From: Streptomyces hydrogenans | Lineage (GTDB): Bacteria; Actinomycetota; Actinomycetes; Streptomycetales; Streptomycetaceae | Direction of reading: 5' to 3' | NCBI RefSeq assembly: GCF_014656075.1 | Contig: NZ_BNBS01000067.1 | Coordinates: forward strand, 1 to 46,293 | Length of the DNA: 46,293 bases | Shown here: positions 41,549 through 46,293 of the stretch, piece by piece | Numbering within the stretch: position 1 is the stretch's first letter | Layout: each line of letters begins with the position of its first letter | Program-made: the position numbers and the translations under genes | The notes under the pieces: generated by a model | The model's database searches: none | Seen by the model: the letters and a program-made list of their open reading frames with translations, nothing else | Told to the model about the DNA's origin: nothing

Positions 41549-42958
41549 TCAGACGTCCTGGAGGCGACGGAAGGGACGCTCGGCCTCCAGGGCGAACGCC
41601 GCCTCCAGGAGGGTGCGTTCACTGCCGGGGCGGCCGGAGAGGAGGACGCCCACCGGCAGGCCGTCGGCCGTCGTGCGCGCGCTCGGCAGGGAGATCGAGG
41701 GGGTGCCCACGACGTTGTCGACGGGCGTATAGGCGACGTAGGCGAGGATCCGGTCGACCAGCTCCTCGTACGGCACGGTGGGGCTGAGGTGGCCGATCGG
41801 GGGCGTGGTGTGGGCAAGGACCGGGGTGAGGACGAGGTCGAGACCGCGCAGGGCCGCCGCGTACGCCTCCCTGGTCCGCCGCAGCCGCCGCAGCACGCCC
41901 GGCGTGTCCCGCCACCGCTTCACGTACTCCTCGCGCAGTCCGCGACTCAGCCCGTCCATGCGGTGCCGGTCGAAGTCCCGGCCCAGGCTGCGACCGGTGG
42001 CGCCGAGGAGGAAGGAGAGCATGCCCCAGTAGGTGAGGAAGTCCCCGGTGAAGCGGGGGTCGAGGTCCATGCCCACCGGCTCGACGGTGTGGCCCAGGGA
42101 GCGGAGGGTGGCGGCGGTCTCGGTGACGGCGGCGCGGGTGTCGTCGTCGCAGGTGACGCCGTTGGGCGAGTCGAGCAGGAAGCCGATGCGCAGCTTCCGG
42201 TCGGAGGGGCCCTCGACGAGGCCGACGGGCGGCAGCCCGGGGTTGCGCCGGTAGCGTTCGGCGGCGGCGAGGAAGGCGGCGGAGTCGCGGACGGTCCGGG
42301 TGACGACGCCGTCGGTGACGATGTCGAGCGGCAGCCGGCGGCTCTGGTCGTTGCCGACGAGCCGGCCCCGGGTGGGCTTGAGGCCGACGAGTCCGCAGCA
42401 GGCGGCGGGGATCCGGATGGAGCCGCCGCCGTCGTTGGCGTGGGCGAGCGGCACCGCGCCGGCGGCGACGAGCGCGGCGGCGCCGCCCGAGGAGCCGCCT
42501 GCGGAGTGGCCGGGGTGCCACGGGTTGCGGACCGGCTCGCCGGTCTCGTACTCGGTGGCCGGGCTGAAGCCGAACTCCGGCAGCCGGGTCTTGCCGAGGA
42601 CGGTGACCCCGGTGCTGAGGAACTGGCGCACGAAGGGCGCGTGCCGGCGGGCCGGCCGGGGGGTGAAGGCGGCGCTGCCGTGCCCGGTGGGCAGACCCGC
42701 GTAGTCGGTGTTGTCCTTGATCAGGGTGGGGACGCCCGCGAAGACCCCGCCGGTGCCGCCGCGCAGTTCCGGCGGGTCCAGCGGGGTCTGCACCGCGTTC
42801 AGCTCCGCGACCGCCCGCAGGCGGGCGACCGCGTCCCGGACGGCCTCGGCGGGGCTCACCTCGCGCCGCCGGATCGCCTCCGCGAGTCCGACGGCGTCGT
42901 GCTCCCCGAGGGAGTCGTCCCGGAAGGCGTGGACCGTGTTCCGCTTCTCGTCGCTCAC
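41549..42958 (-). CDS. Amidase signature family hydrolase
   Basis: This is a 469-residue amidase. The Ser-cisSer-Lys triad is visible: Lys81 in LIKDNTD, Ser156 in GHSAGGSSGGAAAL and Ser180 in NDGGGSIRIPA. The 24-residue gap between the two serines is the family spacing. It hydrolyses an amide bond of an unknown small substrate; it shows no GatA partner genes, so a tRNA role is unlikely. The GTG start has only a weak ribosome site (GAGGCAGCG). Of the C-terminal residues, VDNVVGTPSISLPSARTTA is the usual conserved end. Confidence 0.9.
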   Translation of the reverse strand: MSDEKRNTVHAFRDDSLGEHDAVGLAEAIRRREVSPAEAVRDAVARLRAVAELNAVQTPLDPPELRGGTGGVFAGVPTLIKDNTDYAGLPTGHGSAAFTPRPARRHAPFVRQFLSTGVTVLGKTRLPEFGFSPATEYETGEPVRNPWHPGHSAGGSSGGAAALVAAGAVPLAHANDGGGSIRIPAACCGLVGLKPTRGRLVGNDQSRRLPLDIVTDGVVTRTVRDSAAFLAAAERYRRNPGLPPVGLVEGPSDRKLRIGFLLDSPNGVTCDDDTRAAVTETAATLRSLGHTVEPVGMDLDPRFTGDFLTYWGMLSFLLGATGRSLGRDFDRHRMDGLSRGLREEYVKRWRDTPGVLRRLRRTREAYAAALRGLDLVLTPVLAHTTPPIGHLSPTVPYEELVDRILAYVAYTPVDNVVGTPSISLPSARTTADGLPVGVLLSGRPGSERTLLEAAFALEAERPFRRLQDV

Positions 42959-43049
42959 CGCTGCCTCAGCCCCCGGGGTCGTGGATGGATGCCGCCATCA
43001 TGGCGTACCCACGGGTAACACGCGAGGGCCGGGCTGGTGCGGAGCCGGC

Positions 43050-44126
43050 CTAACGGCCCTGGAGCCGCTTGACGTTGTCGCCGAAGGTCCAGTTCTTCGA
43101 GCCGTCCCAGTTCGCCGACCAGGTCATCAGGCCCTTGAGCTTGCCCCCGTAGTGGTTCCACGCCTGCGTCACGAGGGACGGCGCCATGTATCCGCCGCCG
43201 GCGCCCGGCTGTGCCGGCAGCCCGGGGACCTGCTTGTCGTACGGGACGCGGATCGTGGTGCCCTGGACGACCAGGCCGCGGTCGAGGCAGTCGGTCTGGG
43301 CGGTGAAGCCGGCTACGGTGCCGGCGGAGTAGGAGTCGCCGGAACAGCCGTACATGCTGCCGTTGTAGTACTGCATGTTCAGCCACCACAGGCGCCCGTT
43401 GTCGGCGTACTTCTTGACGATCGGGAGGTACGCGCCCCAGATCGAGCCGTACGCGACGCTGCCGCCGGTGACGTAGGCCGTCTCGGGCGCCATCGTCAGG
43501 CCGAAGCCGGCGGGCATCCGGGCGAGGACGCCGTCGATGATGCGGACGAGGTTGGCCTGGGAGGCGGACAGGGTGCCGATGCTGCCGCTGCCGACGAGAC
43601 CGGTCTCGATGTCGATGTCGATGCCGTCGAAGTTGTACCGCTGGAGGATCGGCACGATCGTCTCGACGAAGCGGTCGGCGACCGCCCGCGAGCTGAGGTC
43701 GATCCCGGCGGCGGCCCCGCCGATGGACATGAGGATGGTGGCGCCCGCGGCCTTGGCCCGGCACATCTCGGCCGGGGTGGCGACCTTGACGTTGCTGTCC
43801 ATGCCGTCCTCCCACAGCACCGTGCCGTCGGAGCGGATCACGGGGAAGGCGGCGCTGATGACGTTGTACCCGTGGGCGGCGAACCGGGGGTCGTCGATCG
43901 GCGCCCAGCCGAAGGGCGGGTGGACGCCGTTGGCGGCGCCGTCCCAGTTCTCCCAGTAGCCCTGGAGCACCTTTCCGGTGGGACGGGACTTGAGGGCGCA
44001 GGTGTCGGCGGTCGCCGACGTGGCGCCGGCCTGACCGGCGACGGCCTGCGCGGGAGCGACGGCGACGGTGGCGAGCAGGGCGGTGAGGCCCGCTCCGAGG
44101 GCGCGGACGATCCGTGAGCCTGGCAT
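43050..44126 (-). CDS. Secreted GH18 chitinase
   Basis: This is a 358-residue secreted chitinase. A signal peptide (about 1-30, VAPAQA) precedes a single GH18 barrel with KVLQGYWENWDG, the LMSIGG motif (132-137) and the catalytic DGIDIDIE (167-174), in which Glu174 is the acid. It has no carbohydrate-binding domain, and several Cys could form disulfides. The end LKGLMTWSANWDGSKNW is the usual substrate-binding Trp motif. It should release chito-oligosaccharides. The promoter carries a DasR-like box between -35 and -10, consistent with the known control of Streptomyces chitinases by N-acetylglucosamine through DasR. Confidence 0.93.
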   Translation of the reverse strand: MPGSRIVRALGAGLTALLATVAVAPAQAVAGQAGATSATADTCALKSRPTGKVLQGYWENWDGAANGVHPPFGWAPIDDPRFAAHGYNVISAAFPVIRSDGTVLWEDGMDSNVKVATPAEMCRAKAAGATILMSIGGAAAGIDLSSRAVADRFVETIVPILQRYNFDGIDIDIETGLVGSGSIGTLSASQANLVRIIDGVLARMPAGFGLTMAPETAYVTGGSVAYGSIWGAYLPIVKKYADNGRLWWLNMQYYNGSMYGCSGDSYSAGTVAGFTAQTDCLDRGLVVQGTTIRVPYDKQVPGLPAQPGAGGGYMAPSLVTQAWNHYGGKLKGLMTWSANWDGSKNWTFGDNVKRLQGR

Positions 44127-44182
44127 GCGGTGCTCCTTGGGACGTGGGGGGTCGGTCCGGGGCGTGGCGCGCGCTCCAGCAG

Positions 44183-44211
44183 ACCGTAGATTGGTCCAGA
44201 CCTACCGTCAA
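44183..44211 (-). promoter_or_regulatory. Chitinase promoter with DasR-like box
   Basis: On the minus strand TTGACG (44211-44206), 17 bases, then TACGGT (44188-44183). The spacer contains TGGTCCAGACCT (44192-44203 on the plus strand), close to the DasR element ACTGGTCTAGACCACT. A partial second copy (GGTCTGCTGG, minus strand) follows, like the paired direct repeats of known Streptomyces chitinase promoters. Confidence 0.78.
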
Positions 44212-44300
44212 CCACCCCTACGGACACTGCTATTGGAGCGAGCACCGGCGGGGGCGGGATACCGGGGGCCCGCCACGGCGGTCCGAGTTCCGCCTGGCGT

Positions 44301-44462
44301 GACGCCACATGGCGCCACGTGACGCCGCATGGCACCGCATGGCGCCGCGTGACACCACATGACACCGCAGAGCGCCACGTGACACCACATGGCACCACAG
44401 GGCACCATCCGGCGTCACCACTGGCGCCATCGAGCGCCATTCGGTGCCACATGACACCACCA
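44301..44462 (+). repeat. Array of about 16 degenerate 10-bp direct repeats
   Basis: Twelve consecutive decamers of consensus GRCRCCRCAT run in exact 10-base phase from 44301 to 44420. After a 2-base shift, four more run from 44423 to 44462. Units such as TGGCGCCA are palindromic; TGACACCA and TGGCACCA are variants. Further isolated TGGCGCCA and TGGTGCCA cores follow at 44474-44491. The array lies directly upstream of the ribbon-helix-helix gene. Confidence 0.9.
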
Positions 44463-44466
44463 GGGG

Positions 44467-44504
44467 TTGCACATGGCGCCATAGTGGTGCCATGATGACG
44501 TCAT
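44467..44504 (+). promoter_or_regulatory. Promoter overlapping repeat array, and start-codon palindrome
   Basis: TTGCAC (44467-44472), 18 bases, then CATGAT (44491-44496) would give a leaderless mRNA starting near the ATG at 44503, which has no Shine-Dalgarno. The perfect palindrome ATGACGTCAT (44495-44504) covers the start codon. Confidence 0.45.
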
Positions 44505-45027
44505 GGACCTCACCCCGTATGTCGACAGCCTCCGCCGCGAACTCGCGGTGGCCGCCGAAGCCGGTGGCGACGCGGCGCGCGAACTGGCCGAGCGGCTCAC
44601 GGCTCCCCTGGAGTCGGCGGCCCGCCTGACCATGCTCAACGTGCTCTCCGCCGCCACGGACGAGATCACCCGCGAACTCGCCCCCGGCTCGGTCGACGTA
44701 CGGCTCCGTGGCCTCGACCCCGACTTCGTGGTGACCCGGCCGCCCGCCGACAGCGGCACGGCACCCGCGGAGCCGGCGGCGCAGGCCGAACCGCCCGCGG
44801 CGACCGCCGCCCCCGAAGGGGACGACGGCGCGGTCGCCCGGGTCAACCTGCGACTGCCGGCCCACCTCAAGGCACGTGCCGAGGAGGCCGCGAGCCGCGA
44901 AGGACTGTCGGTCAACGCCTGGCTGGTCCGGGCCGTGTCGTCGGCGGTCGACGGCGGCGCCGCCCGGCCGCGCACGGCGGAGAAGCCCCGGACCGTCGGG
45001 CAGAGCATCACCGGCTGGGTGCGGTAA
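44503..45027 (+). CDS. Ribbon-helix-helix (HicB/Arc-like) DNA-binding protein
   Basis: This is a 174-residue protein. The N-terminal 80 residues are mostly helical and acidic (PYVDSLRRELAVAAEAGGDA), followed by a Pro/Ala/Glu-rich linker. Residues 112-149 (ARVNLRLPAHLKARAEEAAS, then REGLSVNAWLVRAVSSAV) form a ribbon-helix-helix domain: the strand VNLRLP and two helices, as in Arc, omega or HicB antitoxins. No toxin gene follows. Directly upstream is an array of about sixteen 10-bp repeats, the arrangement expected for a cooperative RHH autorepressor. It is likely co-transcribed with the DUF4097 and ABC-ATPase genes downstream. Confidence 0.85.
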   Translation: MDLTPYVDSLRRELAVAAEAGGDAARELAERLTAPLESAARLTMLNVLSAATDEITRELAPGSVDVRLRGLDPDFVVTRPPADSGTAPAEPAAQAEPPAATAAPEGDDGAVARVNLRLPAHLKARAEEAASREGLSVNAWLVRAVSSAVDGGAARPRTAEKPRTVGQSITGWVR

Positions 45028-45124
45028 CCCGCCGCCCCTGCCCGGCGCACGACCCCGCACCACTTCATCCACACCGCGTCCCACCAGCGGGGACGTTCAC
45101 GAGACCCAAGAGGACGGGACAGCC

Positions 45125-45967
45125 ATGCCTTCTTTCGACACTCCCGCAGCGATCTCGGTCACGGCCCGCGTCGAGGCCGGCTCCATCCAGTTCGTCGCCG
45201 GCGAGCGCGCCGACACGGTCGTCCAGATCACGCCGCGCAACCCGAAGAAGGACCTGGACGTGCGGACGGGCGAGCAGACCGAGGTGTCGTACGCCAACGG
45301 CAACCTGACCGTGCGGACCCCCAAGTCCAACCTGTTCGGCCGCACCGGCGTCGTCGACGTGACGGTGGAGCTGCCGACGGGCTCGCGGGTCGAGGTCGAC
45401 GGCGCCTGGACCCAGATCCTCGGCGAGGGCAGGCTCGGCGAGGTCCGCGTGAAGACCTCGTCCGGGGACGCCCGGCTCGACACCACCGGCCCGCTGCGCC
45501 TCACGGCCTCGCACGGCTCCATCTCCGTGGACCGCGTCGAGGGCCCGGCCGAGATCACCACCAGCTCCGGCAGCATGCGGGTCGGCCTGATCGACGGGAC
45601 GGCCGTCCTGAAGAACTCGCACGGCACCACGACGGTCGCCGCCGTCACCGGCGAGCTCCGCGTCAGCGGGGCGCACGGCGACATCACCGTCGACCGCGCC
45701 GAGGACTCGGTCACCGCCACCACCGCCCACGGCACCATCCGCATCGGCGAGGCCGCCCGCGGCACCGTCCAGGTGGAGACGAACTACGGCGCCATCGACG
45801 TCGGCGTCCGCGAGGGCACCGCCGCCTGGCTCGACGCCCACGCGGGCTCCGGCCAGGTGCGCAACGGCCTCACCGCCTCCGACGCCCCGCAGGAGTCCGA
45901 GGAGACCGTCACGGTCCGCGCCCGCACCCGCCACGGCAACATCGACATCCGCCGCGCCCGCGTCTGA
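45125..45967 (+). CDS. DUF4097 family beta-solenoid/adhesin-like protein
   Basis: This 280-residue protein is built of repeating short beta strands (VRVKTSSGDARLDTTGPLRL, then ITTSSGSMRVGLIDGTAVLK, RVSGAHGDITVDRAEDSVTA) of the DUF4097 right-handed solenoid type, with recurring H-G-x-I/T turns. No signal peptide or membrane segment is seen, so it is probably cytoplasmic. AAGAGGA lies about 10 bases before the ATG. It sits between an RHH regulator and an ABC exporter ATPase. From memory, DUF4097 proteins often adjoin such exporters, but the role is not known. Confidence 0.85.
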   Translation: MPSFDTPAAISVTARVEAGSIQFVAGERADTVVQITPRNPKKDLDVRTGEQTEVSYANGNLTVRTPKSNLFGRTGVVDVTVELPTGSRVEVDGAWTQILGEGRLGEVRVKTSSGDARLDTTGPLRLTASHGSISVDRVEGPAEITTSSGSMRVGLIDGTAVLKNSHGTTTVAAVTGELRVSGAHGDITVDRAEDSVTATTAHGTIRIGEAARGTVQVETNYGAIDVGVREGTAAWLDAHAGSGQVRNGLTASDAPQESEETVTVRARTRHGNIDIRRARV

Positions 45968-45971
45968 CCCC

Positions 45972-45996
45972 GGAGGGCCCGCCCACCGGGCCCTCC
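45972..45996 (+). terminator. Hairpin between DUF4097 and ABC ATPase genes
   Basis: The perfect 10-bp stem GGAGGGCCCG (45972-45981) pairs with 45987-45996 around a 5-base loop, just after the DUF4097 stop. It may be a terminator or an attenuator of the downstream exporter genes. Confidence 0.65.
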
Positions 45997-46091
45997 CCTC
46001 CGCTCCTCCCGCCTCCCCGCGCGGCGGACCCCTCCCCCGCCGCGCGCCGCGCCCCTCCCACTGCAACTCCAGCCTTCGATCGGACGCCCTC

Positions 46092-46293
46092 ATGCCTTCT
46101 TCTGTCATGCCCATGCCCACTCCATCGCCGGGTGGGGGCGACGGCCCGCTCGTCCCGGCCGCCATCACCGCCACCGGTCTGCGCAAGTCGTACGGCGACA
46201 AGGTCGTCCTCGACGGAGTCGACCTCCACATCCCGGCCGGATCCGTCTTCGCGCTGCTGGGTCCGAACGGCGCCGGCAAGACCACCGCCGTGA
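46092..46293 (+). CDS. ABC transporter ATP-binding protein, 5' part (drug-export type)
   Basis: The gene starts at the ATG at 46092 (alternatives at 46107 and 46113) and runs off the right edge. The 67 visible residues include ITATGLRKSYGDKVVLDGVD and the Walker A motif LLGPNGAGKTTAV, a pattern typical of DrrA-like ATPases that pair with ABC-2 permeases. No clear Shine-Dalgarno is seen. It follows the DUF4097 gene after 124 bases and a hairpin; a permease gene is expected outside the window. Confidence 0.85.
   Translation, partial: MPSSVMPMPTPSPGGGDGPLVPAAITATGLRKSYGDKVVLDGVDLHIPAGSVFALLGPNGAGKTTAV

Noticed and set aside
44208..44408. Minus-strand frame with repeating Cys-Gly-Val-Met-Trp-Cys-His pattern
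   Set aside because: It is only the translation of the 10-bp DNA repeat array; it has no ribosome site and the sequence pattern is explained by the decamers.
44301..44462. Possible CRISPR array
   Set aside because: The units are 10 bp, contiguous, degenerate and without spacers, and no cas genes are present.
44503..45027. HicAB toxin-antitoxin pair
   Set aside because: The RHH domain resembles HicB antitoxins, but no HicA or other toxin gene lies on either side; the next gene is DUF4097.

Overview
The window is about 72% GC, uses GTG and TTG starts freely, has many 4-base GTGA gene overlaps and G+C-rich hairpins without T tracts, and encodes typical actinomycete families (MalR-like LacI regulators, DUF4132, DUF2470). 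It also carries sites resembling the IdeR/DmdR iron box and the DasR box. This points to a Streptomyces or close relative. No rRNA, tRNA or CRISPR was seen.

Layout. (1) 1-2.4 kb: a reactive-sulfur detoxification block: the end of a tandem-rhodanese protein, a rhodanese-DUF2892 membrane protein, a TauE/SafE exporter and a CsoR/CstR-type sensor with its palindromic operator. (2) 2.5-11.5 kb: ordinary genes: TetR regulator, BCCT transporter, WGR-DUF4132 protein, a DUF2470 protein behind an iron box, a DUF817 membrane protein, a winged-helix regulator and an EF-hand protein. (3) 11.6-32.5 kb: a leftward carbohydrate island. It has three secreted GH87-type alpha-glucanases (alpha-1,3-glucanase/mycodextranase family) and a GH13 alpha-glucosidase. 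Uptake is covered by a complete binding protein-permease-permease set plus a second, orphan binding protein. Two almost identical MalR-like LacI regulators complete it, one inside the island and one at its right end. Decayed fragments of an ABC-2 permease and probably of an IS transposase lie in its gaps. (4) 32.5-39.7 kb: an S33 alpha/beta-hydrolase divergent from a five-gene oligopeptide ABC operon. (5) 39.7-44.2 kb: small hypothetical proteins, a peptidoglycan-binding-domain protein, an amidase and a GH18 chitinase with a DasR-like box inside its promoter. (6) 44.3-46.3 kb: an array of about 16 in-phase 10-bp repeats directly upstream of a ribbon-helix-helix protein gene, then a DUF4097 protein and the start of a drug-export-type ABC ATPase.

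How the parts fit (inference). Secreted GH87 enzymes with carbohydrate-binding domains would attack alpha-1,3-glucan, such as that in fungal cell walls. The ABC system would import the oligosaccharides, powered by an ATPase encoded elsewhere (MsiK-like), and the cytoplasmic GH13 enzyme would finish hydrolysis. The twin LacI proteins probably control the island through CTTGCGC-type repeats found at several of its promoters. The adjacent chitinase and peptide importer would suit the same fungal-wall diet. The two most noteworthy signals are this triple-GH87, double-MalR island and the decamer array in front of the ribbon-helix-helix/DUF4097/ABC genes.
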